Shown in pieces: positions 23,985-34,552 of a stretch of DNA of 58,000 nt. Made by a program: the position numbers and the translations under genes. The DNA is from Cryptomeria japonica (lineage: Eukaryota > Streptophyta > Pinopsida > Cupressales > Cupressaceae). The stretch lies in assembly GCF_030272615.1 (NCBI RefSeq), contig NC_081405.1, positions 471,996,008 through 472,054,007 on the forward strand, given 5' to 3'. Within the stretch, counting starts at the first letter, position 1. Each line of letters opens with the position of its first letter. The notes beneath the pieces were generated by a model. It had not been told where the DNA came from, ran no database searches, and was given only the letters and a program-made list of their open reading frames with translations.

Positions 23985-24829
23985 ATCTGAAATCTGTTTC
24001 TCATATCCATCAAACTTCTTCTGATGACAATATGTCTCATTATGCCCTTCCTTTTTACAATAAGAACAAATAGGTCTTTCTCTCTTTGATGATTATTCCT
24101 TAGAAGAAGGTGAACCAAAGGTGTTCTGTGAAGTGGAATCCTTTCCTTGCCTTGTGGTCTTTGGATTATGTTTCTTACCTTTGCTAGATGAAGCCTTCGT
24201 GTCCGTCTGAGTTGGTGTAGTAAGAAGAGATGAAGCTTTTGAAGGCTTCAATGTACCCATATAAATCAACTTGGACCATTCTGGCATGAGTTGAATGAAA
24301 AACTCATCAAGAGAATGCATGGTGTAGTCGGAGCCCATAACATCCTTTGTAGCATAGATGACATAAACAAAGATACAATAATTTGGACCAAACTTTGCAA
24401 GAATAGAAAGGATTAATTGATCGTCTTTCTTCTTAATACTTGACTGCTTTAGTTGAAGCCTCAAGGACTTAATCTTTGTGAAGAGGTCCTGGATCGTGTC
24501 AAAACCAGAAGGATTAAGACATTCTCCAACTGATAACTCCTGAGTGTGTCCTTCTTACCAAATAGAAGCTCAAGTTGTGCCCAAACTTCTTGTGGTGTAT
24601 TGCAAGACTCAACATGAAACAAGAGATCAAGAGAGATACTCATGCAAAGAGTGCCAAAGGCCTCATCAAATCCATTTAACCATTTCCTCTTTTCTGCAAC
24701 ACCCGTAGGTTCGAGTTTTGTACCCTTGGTGATTCAATATAACCCCAACTTCTTAAGAGTGATCGCAATGTGAGACTTCCACTCGAGAAAATTAGAAGTG
24801 GTAAGTAGAGGCACATTGCTTTTATCCAT
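23985..24829 (-). pseudogene. Copia-3 gag, broken
   Basis: Starts at ATG 24829 (MDKSNVPLLTTSNFLEWKSH) and parallels Copia-1 gag: KRKWLNGFDEAFGTLCMSIS, LDLLFHVES and LRLQLKQSSIKKKDDQLILS. It ends with a CCHC knuckle (CSYCKKEGHNETYC) near 24040. A TGA about 31 codons in, probably from CGA, a frameshift near 24470-24540, and a stop near 24090 break it. Gag would form the particle and bind RNA. Confidence 0.85.
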
Positions 24830-25996
24830 GATGTTGGAAAAAGTACAAAACTGAGACAAGAAAATATACAATAATAGAGCCCAAAAATCAAAACTTAATA
24901 CCTCTGAGAACAAGTATTGCGGAGCTCGGATCACAGGAAGGCAGAATAGGAATAGAACATGCACTGTTGAATTTGGAAGGAAGAAACATAAATTTTGTAA
25001 AAAAAACTTCAAAAAATGACTTGATATCTTGATAGATCTCTAAATCAGCTTTTCGACGATATTTTGTTTGTGAAAAATGGAGTCCGGATGCACAAGATAT
25101 GCCCCCGGGAGTGCAAACTGCAACCTCTGACTTCAACTGGCAAAAAATCCTGCGAAATGAAAAAAATGAAAAATAAAAAACCTCCAGAAATGAATTCGTC
25201 TCAGAAAGATCTTTTTGACGATATATGGTTTGTCCAATTTTGCCTCCTTTTTCTCAAGTTATCGCAAAAAAACCACCTAACTATCAAGTAGGTCTTAGGA
25301 AAAAAAATATCCCCCCTCTGGTGGCGGTTCGGTGGCTTCCTGGTGGAGCGGTGGAGCGCGGGTGGTGCACGAGTGGAGCAGAGCCAAGGCGGCTTGGAGG
25401 CCGACGGTTTGTACAACTGCTAACGATTTTTTGGAATTGTCGGGCGGTTGTCAGTTATCGCGGCCGTGAGCGGCTAGGACTCCTTGGCGGCGGGGTTGCT
25501 GCAACTTTGTGAGGCTGCTAGCGGCTCCCCTCTAGCGGCTTGTTGATCGCGAGGGGTATTAAAACCATCAGCGCATTAAAAAAAAATGATTTTTTTTTTT
25601 AATAATTTTTTTTGACGAAATTCCTAAAAATTTTGTACGGTACGACCTGTGTGGCCAAAAATATTTTTTTTCTACCTCTGAGATCCCTACTCAAAAATAT
25701 ATCAAATTATATATCAAAATTCGTCAAATCAGCCTCTTGAAGCCAACTATGAGGTCCTTTTGGGCCCAAAATGCTCCAACTTTTCAGGTACCCTCTGGAA
25801 CAGAGAAAACCCCTCGAACTTTGAACCCTTGCAAAATGGACTCTGTATATCAGATTTCAGCGAAACAAAATGTGATCTTGAATTTCTCGAGCCTTCTGGA
25901 ACTGATGGTGATCTCCAAATTAACCCAAGATAAACAATTTTTCTGTGTAAATGCAAATAATCACCAAAAAAGCGAACATGAATCTTCAGATTTGGA
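24830..25996 (-). other. Copia-3 untranslated leader with a GC-rich island
   Basis: A 1.17-kb leader between PBS and gag. About 25310-25560 is strongly GC- and CG-rich (GGCGG, AGCGGC and CGCGGCC words) inside otherwise AT-rich DNA. The reading frames across it have no recognisable motif. Confidence 0.6.
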
Positions 25997-26008
25997 GCTC
26001 TGATACCA
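25997..26008 (-). other. Copia-3 primer binding site, initiator tRNA-Met
   Basis: The minus strand reads TGGTATCAGAGC directly after the 5' LTR, identical to the Copia-1 site. Confidence 0.93.
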
Positions 26009-26499
26009 TGTTAGAATTCATGAAATGCAAATCCCACAAGCCCAAATATCTTTTGAAAGAATACCTATCACACATAAAGAGAAAATTGAACAACAAAGAG
26101 AATTTAAGACAATTAACAATAATTGAATGTATTGATTTGAAATTGCTTAATTACAATAAAGGATATGGCATCCTTATAAAGAAATCTAACTCACAAGATA
26201 GAAACCCTAAATGGTGGAGTCTACAAGATAGAATGAGAGTTGAAACACAATGCTTGAATAAGTCATGTATGCACAAAAAGTATAATAGACTAATTAATGC
26301 ATGAAACTCTCCAAATCTAAACATAGCTTGCTTTTCTTAGTTTGCATTATGCATGGAGATAAATATTAATTAATTATTCATAATTAATTAACTAACTAGC
26401 TAATAAATGTCGATAATTAATTACTAAATAAGGCATCGATTATTTAGTGAATTAATATAACTAAGTGAATAATTAATAGATGAATTATTTATTCCAATA
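26009..26499 (-). repeat. Copia-3 5' LTR
   Basis: 491 bp, matching 21854-22340 with scattered differences that are mostly transitions; visibly more diverged than the Copia-1 pair. Confidence 0.9.
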
Positions 26500-26504
26500 G
26501 TTAT

Positions 26505-26979
26505 CACATCTCTTGGGGATTTTAATCTAGGGATGCACTTTGAAAACTTAAATGGTTTTACCACTTAAGCTCATTCTTTGATTGAATTATCTAACACGTA
26601 ATCACGTATCATGAATATTTTAATGTAGGGCTGCATTTGGAAAGCTTCAATAATTTTACCACTTACACTCATTAATTATACTCTATATTTTCTTATAGAA
26701 AGGTGGTACGCAGTATTTTGAATCTTGGGGTATCTCTAAAGAGTTCTATTAAACATTATATCACATCTTCACACTATAATAACTAAATGCTATTAGAGAA
26801 ATAGAACTTGGATTAACATCCAATTTAGTATCATCTACTCCTTCAATATTATATGCTTGTCATCAAGCTTCATTAATTTTCCTTATTTTACTATTGCTTG
26901 CTCATGCAATCCCAATGCTTTTAATATTTGAGCTTATCTCATTCAACACAGTATAATATGATTTTATTGAAAAGCAGTG
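26505..26979. other. Unassigned AT-rich DNA
   Basis: No gene recognised between Copia-3 and the possible older LTR start at 26980. Confidence 0.35.
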
Positions 26980-27744
26980 TGTCACGCCCCACTATGAGGC
27001 CCAAAGGACTAAAACAATAAAAACAATGGAAAGACGAATCATTTTTTTTAAAACAAAAGAGCAAACTATAATCATGCATCGAGATATATACGACAATATA
27101 AATTAAGATACACAATTAACAACTAGCATTCATCCTCAAGGCCCCATAACAGTGTAACTCAATGAAGAACAATATCCAAATAGACAAACAAGGAACTACT
27201 GTACATCATCGTTCATTTACAAAGGTACTGTTGGCATATGATGAAGCGGTGATAATATATGTTGTCATTGATGTCAATAAGTGCTCAAGCAGGTGAACCG
27301 ATATGCACCAGTATGAATATTGGAAGTGGTTATGGTCAACTGAGATGGAGTGGACTAGTGTCAGGGCTCACTAAGTATGACTACCGGTTGGTAGTCTTAG
27401 TTCAGCTCTAGGGATTCCGGTTTGGCTTGTGCAGTGCAACCAATGATGTTTTGTGATGAGCTAGTTAAAAACAAGGATAAGGATTAAGATGCCACGTCAG
27501 CTATGTGCATGTGAAGTATTTCTTCGAGGATCTTGCATATGAAGATCAAATGTATTGAATGTCTACCTCGAGAATGTGCGTTTTTCTTAGAGGTATGCAA
27601 AAAGCGCGTGATGGGTTATTGTTTTCCAGATGCGGTGAAGATTGGACGATGCAAAATGACTTGTGATATGTTTTAGATCGTTTCACTCTATGTAATGTAT
27701 TTGATTGTCAGAATTGGACCACTTGTAATTGTAAACCTAAAATG

Positions 27745-27762
27745 TTTAGGGTTTAGGGTTTA
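27745..27762 (+). promoter_or_regulatory. Telo-box-like motif in the Copia-2 LTR
   Basis: TTTAGGGTTTAGGGTTTA, two and a half units of the plant telomere repeat, is conserved in the other LTR at 33669-33686. Telo-boxes (AAACCCTAA) occur in plant promoters and recruit telobox-binding factors; a promoter role here is inference. Confidence 0.5.
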
Positions 27763-27997
27763 TGCTACCAACCTAATTATTGTCTATAAGGTCGATGAGT
27801 TTTGTTATTGAAGTGTTGGCAAAAGTTGTATTTGAGTCCGCATGTTGGAGATTTGATACTTGCCAAACCAGAGTGAGGAATCTGCAAAGTGTGATTATAG
27901 AAGAGAGGAACTGAAAAGGATCTGCCTTAGCAAGGAGTGTTGTTATCAGATCAAGTTTTACCTGTTGTCTTCTAACCATTTCAACAGAAGGTAAATC

Positions 27998-28220
27998 CCT
28001 TGATCGGGTAGCTTTAATAGGCTTTGTTGTAAATCCTCTAAACAGGTGGCTTAAGTTCATTCAGTTATTTAAATCCTCTAGCGAGGTAACTCTTAACAGG
28101 GTTTCAACCTTTAACAGGGTATATAGCCATCCCTTAATCGGGTGATCCCTAACAAGACCGGTTCCTAACAAAACCTTTATTATGTAGTCTTTAACCAGAC
28201 TAGGCTCCTAATAGAGCGGA
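27998..28220 (+). repeat. Degenerate CYTTAACMGGG word array in the Copia-2 LTR
   Basis: Related 11-12-mers start near 27998, 28011, 28035, 28075, 28090, 28108, 28131, 28147, 28163, 28189 and 28206 (for example CTTAACAGGG, CCTTAATCGGG, CTTTAACCAGA). The 3' LTR has the same array, sometimes with the CG intact where this copy has TG or CA (CCTTGACCGGG at about 33924). Confidence 0.65.
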
Positions 28221-28631
28221 CTTCAAAAGAGTTCTCAAACAAGCTTGTGGGTATTCATCCCCACCGCAGTTTTTCCCATTTGGGTTTCCACGTGAAAAAT
28301 CTATGTGTTATGGGTTGTGATTTTTTCATGAGATGATTGTGCGATTATGATTAAGTTAGATATGCATGCAGTGTTAAATGATTGTGGTATTATTGATATA
28401 ATTCATGCATGATTATATCGGTGAAGTAGTCATCAAGATTTGAGATCTGTTGAATGCTGTCTGAAGTATTTCCATTTAACCTGTATTGCTATGGTTAAGT
28501 ACAGTGGTATATGACGACCAATTATTTGTGTTTTGATTTGTCAAAGTATTTGAGAAAGTTTTTGTGTGTACTAATTCACCCCCCCTCTCAGTACTAGTTA
28601 GGACCTTAGTAGTTCATCATTATTCATCAAT

Positions 28632-28643
28632 TGGTATTAGAGC
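28632..28643 (+). other. Copia-2 primer binding site, initiator tRNA-Met
   Basis: TGGTATTAGAGC lies two bases after the 5' LTR. It matches the initiator tRNA-Met complement with one C-to-T change. Confidence 0.9.
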
Positions 28644-28700
28644 ACATCCAGGTCCTCGGTGATATAAGCTTAACCGCTTGAGGCAAAAGATCTCATTTTA

Positions 28701-29610
28701 ATGATGAAGAGGGAAGGTCCTAAGTTCAACAAGGACAACTTTACAATATGGAAGGACAGGATGAAGATATATATCAGGAGTTTGGGTGCACAACATTGGG
28801 GCTATGTTGAGAATACCTATGTAATCCCCACTGGAACTCTAACCGATGATCAGAAAAGAGAGATACAAGAAAATGGGCAAGTCATGGAATCCCTTATTAG
28901 CAACTTGTTCGATATAGAGTTTATTGATGTACAAGATAAGGACAATCTGAAAGATGTGTGGGACAAGCTGGAATCCATTTATGGTAGTGATGAACATGTC
29001 AAGCTTCTTAGGAAGAAAGCCTTAGAGGAAAGTTTAAAGATACGAGGATGGTTGAAGGAGAGACCATTCAACAGTATGGCATAAGAATCAAGACAATGGT
29101 TGGAGAGATCAAGAGCACTGGTGGAACAATTGATGATGCCACTGTTGTCAGTAAAGTTCTGAGATCACTTTTACCGGTCTATGCAATCAGGGTTGTTGCT
29201 ATTCAAGAGCTAAGGTCTATCGACAAAACCAAGGTATCTTTAGACTCTATTATTGCAAAGTTGACTGCATATGAATTGAATAGCTATGATGGTAGTGTTC
29301 AGAAGACCGAGTCAGCCTTTAGAGTGTCTGTTTCCTCCACACCAACCAGGAAAGGAAAAGAGGTCAGTACCAGTTATGAACCCAGGCTAAGCAGAGATAT
29401 GGACGATGAGGAGATTCTGATGGAGTTTGAAGCTCTTCTTGCCAAGAGACTTCCAAAAGGCACCGGAAAATAAAGAGGCAAGCTTCCTCTGAAGTGTTTT
29501 TCCTACAATAAGATAGGACATATAACTGTTAACTATCCTAACAATGACAATAAGGATAAACCGGAGAGGTTTAGGAAGTATAAAGGAGTAGGTAGGAGAA
29601 ATTATCTTGT
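28701..29610 (+). pseudogene. Copia-2 gag, frameshifted
   Basis: Starts MMKREGPKFNKDNFTIWKDR at 28701, a Copia gag N-terminus. The frame shifts near 29060-29080 and continues in 29048-29473 (ending RLPKGTGK), where TAA at 29471 interrupts. The zinc knuckle follows at about 29490 as CFSYNKIGHITVNYP. Compared with CCHC the second and last Cys are both Tyr, fitting TGT/TGC to TAT/TAC changes, so the knuckle is inactivated. Confidence 0.85.
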
Positions 29611-29929
29611 TGCAGTGGATGAAGGTGTTACCGATGAGGAATCTGAGGATGAAGAGAATGAGGACATAGTTTTTGTGGCTATCAAGGAAGAGTTGCCTGA
29701 CCAAAAAGCTCTTGTCTCACACATTGACAACTCTAATGAGTGGATCATTGATAGCGGGTGTTCTCACCACATGACCGGTGACCAGAGAAAGTTTTTGACT
29801 CTTGAAGAATATGATGGTGGTGTTGTCCAGTTTGGTAATGATGCACCTTGCATGGTGAAAGGACAAGAATCCATCTCACTGAATGGAAAGAGCAGTGCAG
29901 ATGATGTCTACTGGGTGGAAGGCCTTTAG
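29611..29929 (+). pseudogene. Copia-2 protease
   Basis: Contains WIIDSGCSHHMTGD at about 29740-29780, with the canonical DSG catalytic triplet intact, unlike Copia-1 and Copia-3. It ends at a TAG (29927) in the context GL*HNLLSV. Relatives have Gln there, so CAG to TAG is likely. Confidence 0.85.
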
Positions 29930-31279
29930 CACAACCTTTTGAGTGTTGCTCAGCTGAACGACAAAGGACTCATTCTAGAGTTCAAAGGTGGAGTCTGCAG
30001 AATAATTGGAAAGAGTGGTGAACTTATTGCCACCGGTAAGCAGACCAGAGGAAACCTGTTTCAGCTGAATGCCAAGATTAGTCAGTGCCTGATGGAAAAA
30101 TTTGAAGGCAGTTGGATATGGCATAGGAGACTTTGTCATATGAATTTTGACAATATTGTAAAGGCTAGTAAGATCAAGGCAGTAAGAGGATTGCCTTTGC
30201 TAAACAAACTGAAGAATGCTTTGTTTAGAGAATGTCAACTTGGGAAGATGTCTTCCTCAACATTCAAAGGTAAGTTTTTTTCAGCAGAGAACTTACTTGA
30301 TCTAGTGCACAATGATTTGTGTGGTCAAATGAAAACTAGAAGTATTCAGAGAGATCGATACTTCATGATTCTTACCGATGATTGCTCAAGAATGATGTGG
30401 GTCACATTCTTGAAAGACAAGTCTGAGGCATTTGGAAAGTTCAAAGCCTTTAGATCATTGGTGGAGGAGAGCGATAGAAGGATAAAATACCTAAGAAATG
30501 ATCAGGGAGGTGAATTTACTTTTGATGAATTCAATAAGTACTAGGAGGAGAACAGTATCAAGAAGCAATTGTCTACCCCAAGGACACCACAACGGAATGA
30601 CATAGCAGAAAGAAACAACAGGACTATGGTTGAAGTGGCAAGAATTATGTTGATCCAAGGAAATGTAGCTCACACATTTTGGAGAGAAGCGGTGAGCACT
30701 GCAGTTTATACCATGAACCGAGTACTCATTAAGAAAGGTAAAGACAAAACCCCTTATGAGTACTGGAACAGGAGAAATCCCAATGTGAGCTATTTCAAAG
30801 TGTTTGGGAGTAAATGCTATATCAGGAGAGGTGAGTACCTGAGCAAGTTTGATGCTAAGAGTGATGAAGGAATATTTCTAGGATATTCGACTAAAAGCAA
30901 AGCTCTCAAGTGCTACAACAGGAGGAATCAGAAGATTGTTGAGAGTATCAATGTCAGGGTTGATGAATCCCTTGAGAAGCCTCAGGAAACCAACAACAAG
31001 AAAATAGAAGATGAACTGGGTTTAGCCTTCTGGGAACCGGTTAAGAAAGAAACAAGTGACAAACACTCCAAAGACCTCAGTGTTTCTGTACCGGTAGAAG
31101 CTTTAGTAGGTGAAGAAAAAGATGAAGCAGAAAAAGAAGAGGAAAAGCAAGCTGAACCAGCTATGGTCATTCCTAGGTATGTAAGACTGCATCATGATCT
31201 GAAGCAGATCATAGGAGACAAAGATGCAGGAATACTTACAAGGAGAAAGGTGAAAGAAAATTCTTGCATGATTTCATAA
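29930..31279 (+). pseudogene. Copia-2 integrase and linker, two internal stops
   Basis: The pre-integrase HHCC region (WIWHRRLCHMNFDNI, CQLGKM) is followed by the catalytic core: HNDLCGQM (first Asp), NDQGGEFTFDEF (second Asp), then a TAG at 30542. AERNNRTM after it holds the catalytic Glu. All three DDE residues are present. The acidic Lys/Glu-rich linker after 30950 ends in TAA at 31277 (MIS*FEPK, likely CAA to TAA). The whole interval is in one frame. Confidence 0.88.
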
Positions 31280-32817
31280 TTTGAGCCTAAGACAGCTAGA
31301 GAGGCTCTTACTGATGAAGACTAGATAAAGGCAATGGACGAGGAGTTGGACCAAATAGAGAAGAATGCAACATGGTCCTTGGTACCTAGACCGAAACACA
31401 AGAATGTCATAGGTACCGAATGGGTCTTCAGGAATAAGCTGAATGAAGAAGGCATAGTGGTAAGGAACAAGGCAAGACTTGTATGCAAGGGATATGCTTA
31501 GGAAGAAGGAGAAGACTATGGAGAAACCTTTGCTCCAATGGCTAGACTGGAAGGTGTCCAAATGCTACTGGCATTTGCAACATTCAAAGGATTTAAGGTA
31601 TACCAGATGGATGTGAAGTCTATCTTCTTGAATGGAATCCTGGAGGAAGAAGTGTATATTGAGCAACCAGATGGGTTTTCTTTGTCAAAAGATAGTGACA
31701 TGGTGTGTATATTACACAAGGCCCTGTATGGATTAAAACAGGCACCAAGGGCATGGTATGAATGGTTACACTCTCATCTTGTGAAGATAGGATTTTAGAG
31801 AACAAGTAAGGACAACAACATCTACCTGAAATATGAAGGTGATCAGATTCTAATATGTGAATTATTTGTAGATGATATAATCTTCGGTGGAGATGATCAT
31901 ATGAGTCATGCATTTGCAGATGTGATGAAAAAGGAGTTCGAGATGTCTGTGATTGGAGAGAAAAATTTTCATTGGTCTACAAATTCAGCAGATGAAAGAA
32001 GGTATCTTCATTACCCAGTCCAAGTATATCAAAGAGGTATTGAAGACCTTTGGCATGGAGGAGAGAAAACCAGTTGGAACGCCGATGGTGACTGACTGTA
32101 AACTAACAAAGGAGGATGATTACAATGTTGGTGGATGAGAAGGAGTACTGGTCAATGATCGATAAGTTGCACTATGTGGTGCACAACAGACCGAATATTG
32201 CTCATGCAGTGGGCATAGTGGCCCATTTTCAGAAGAGTCCAAGAGAATCCCACTTGGTAGCGGTAAAGACGATTCTTAGGTATATGAAAGGGATAGTTGA
32301 TTATGGATTGTGGTATCCATACAATGATGACTTTGATCTCAAATTGTTTACTGATGCAGATTGGGTAGGTAGTGTGGACAACCGCAAGAGCACAACTGGT
32401 GGAGCGTTCTTCCTTGGTGGAAGTCTAGTCTCATGGACGAGCAAGAAGCAGAGCTATATTTACCAGTCTACAACTGAAGCAGAGTATGTGGCAACATTTA
32501 TGAACTGCACTCAGGCAATATGGATGAAGCATGTACTGGATGGCTTCAAAGTGACTATATCTGAACATATGAGTATTTTCTGTGATAATACTAGTGCAAT
32601 CAATATTTCCAAAAATCTGGTATTGCATGCTAGGACAAAGCATATTGAGCTCAAGTATCATTTCTTGAGAGAAAAGGTTCAGAATAAAGAGGTTGTATTA
32701 GAACATGTTTCTAGTAAGGAGCATCTAGCAAACATATTCACTAAGCCCTTACCGAAGGCTACATTTACCTATTTGAGAGGTGAATTAGGGGTTGTGCCCC
32801 TTCATGAAGTAAACTAA
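31280..32817 (+). pseudogene. Copia-2 reverse transcriptase and RNase H, frameshifted
   Basis: RT blocks: NKARLVCKGYA, YQMDVKSIFLNG (first Asp), LYGLKQAPRAWY and the catalytic FVDDIIFGG. Stops lie at 31322, 31499 and 31796 (all TAG). Frameshifts near 31965 and 32130 lead into the RNase H (TDADWVGSVDNRKSTTGG, STTEAEYVATFMNCTQAIW, CDNTSAINISKN). This ends with the NIFTKPLPK block and a normal stop at 32817. Catalytic residues are conserved; the damage is nonsense and frameshift. Confidence 0.9.
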
Positions 32818-33151
32818 AGTTGTGTGCTCCACATCAGTCAGGTACTACCATGTCAGATCTTACATGATTGATGTGTTGAAGGATGCTACTCCATAGGGGG
32901 AGCAACATAGTGGAGCTTGGAAGCTTGTGCCTCCACTTTGGCATTGCTGTCAAAGGGGGAGATAAAGATATCTGATGGTGAAGATATATGGGGGAGAAGA
33001 TATATGGCTAAGTGCACACTAACTAGTCTAGGTGGTGGTGGTGATCTTTCAAGTTGAACCAGTATATGTCAACCAGTATATGTTATTAAGCATGGTGCAG
33101 ATACTGAGCAATGATACATTGAGTATTGCCATCAATGCCAAAGGGGGAGAT
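32818..33151 (+). other. Copia-2 tail with repeated PPT-like words and the polypurine tract
   Basis: After RNase H come AGGGGGAG near 32896, CAAAGGGGGAGAT at 32951-32963, GGGGGAGAAG near 32990, and the true polypurine tract AAAGGGGGAGAT directly before the 3' LTR (33140-33151). The extra purine words are identical in core to the functional one. Confidence 0.8.
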
Positions 33152-34552
33152 TGTTGGCATATGATGAAGTGGTGATAATGTATGTTGTCATTGATGTCAA
33201 TAAGTGCTCAAGCAGGTAAATCAATATGCACCGGTATGAAGATTGGAAGCGGTTATGGTCAACCGGGATGGAGTGGACTGGTGTTGGGGTTCACTAAGTA
33301 TTGACTATCAGTTGGTAGTCTCAGTTAATCTCTAGGGTTTCGGGTTTGGCTTGTGCGGTGCAACTGATGATGTTTTGTGATGAGTTAGTTAAGAACAAGG
33401 ATAAGGATTAAGATGCCATGTCAGCTATGTGCACGTGAAGGATTTCTTCAAGGATCTTGCGCATGAAGATCAAATGCATTGAATGTCTACCTCAGGAATG
33501 TGCATTTTTCTTAGAGGTATGCAAAAAGCATGTGATGGGTTACTATTTTCCAGATGCGGTGAAGATTGGACAATGCATAATGATTTGTGATCTATTTTAG
33601 ATTGTTTCACTCTATGTAATGTATTTGACAGTCAGGATTAGACCACTTGTAATTTTAAACCTAAAATATTTAGGGTTTAGGGTTTATGCTACTGACCTAA
33701 TTGTTGTCTATAAGGTCGATGAGTTTTGTTATTGAAGTGTTGGCAAAAGTTGTGTTTGAGTCCACATGTTGGAGATTTGTTACTTGCCAAACCAGAGTGA
33801 GGAATCTGCAGAGTGTGATTGCAGAAGAGAGGAAGTGAAAAGGATCTGCCTTAGCAAGGAGTGTTATTATCAGATCGAAGTTTTACCTATTGTCTTCTAA
33901 CCATTTCAACAAAAGGTAAATCCCTTGACCGGGTAGCTTTAACAGGCTTTGTTGTAAATCCTCTAACCAGGCGGCTCAAGTTCATTGAGTTATTTAAATC
34001 CTCTAGTGAGGTAACTCTTAACAGGGTTTCAACATTTAATAGGGTATATAGCCATCCCTTAACCGAGTGATCATAACAGGATTGGTTCCTAACAAAACCT
34101 TTATTGTAAAGTCTTTAACTGGACTAGGCTCCTAACAAGGCGGACTTCAAAAGAGTTCTCAAACAAGCTTGTGGGTATTCATCCCCACCATGGTTTTCCC
34201 CATTTGGGTTTCCACATGAAAAATCAGTGTTATGGGTTGTGAGTTTTTCATGTGATGATTGTGTGATTATGATTAAGTTAGATATGCATGCAGTGTTAAA
34301 TGATTGTGGTATTATTGATATAACTCATGCATGATTATATCAATGAAGTAGTCATCAAGATTTGAGATCTGTTGAATGTTGTCTGAAGTATTTCTATTTA
34401 ACCGACATTGCTATGGTTAAGTACAATGGTATATGACAACCGGTTATCTATGTTTTGATTTGTAAAAGTATCTGAGCATGTTTTTGTGTGTACTGATTCA
34501 CCCCCTCCTCTCATTACCGGTTAGGACCTTAGTAGTTCATCATTATTCATCA
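33152..34552 (+). repeat. Copia-2 3' LTR
   Basis: 1401 bp, same length as the 5' LTR, with many transitions between the two. Confidence 0.95.

Larger units (their letters stand above)
21849..26504 (-). mobile_element. Copia-3, internally deleted LTR retrotransposon
   Basis: The LTRs at 21854-22340 (487 bp) and 26009-26499 (491 bp) start TGTTAGAATTC and end TTATTCCAACA (right copy TTATTCCAATA, a C-to-T change of the terminal CA). The target duplication GTTAT is at 21849-21853 and 26500-26504. PBS and PPT are present. The internal region is only 3.7 kb and holds gag and protease; integrase, RT and RNase H are absent. The gag is related to that of Copia-1. It would need enzymes from another element to move. 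Confidence 0.92.
27229..28629 (+). repeat. Copia-2 5' LTR
   Basis: 1401 bp. It contains a telomere-like TTTAGGGTTTAGGG block at 27745. An array of CYTTAACMGGG-like words lies at 27998-28220. Close to the end is the block CCACCGCAGTTTTTCCCA, also found in the solo LTR at 19385. Confidence 0.95.

Noticed and set aside
25201-25512. Opposite-strand frames of 71 and 95 codons in the GC-rich Copia-3 leader
   Set aside because: Open because of GC-rich composition; no motif, and they lie in the untranslated leader.
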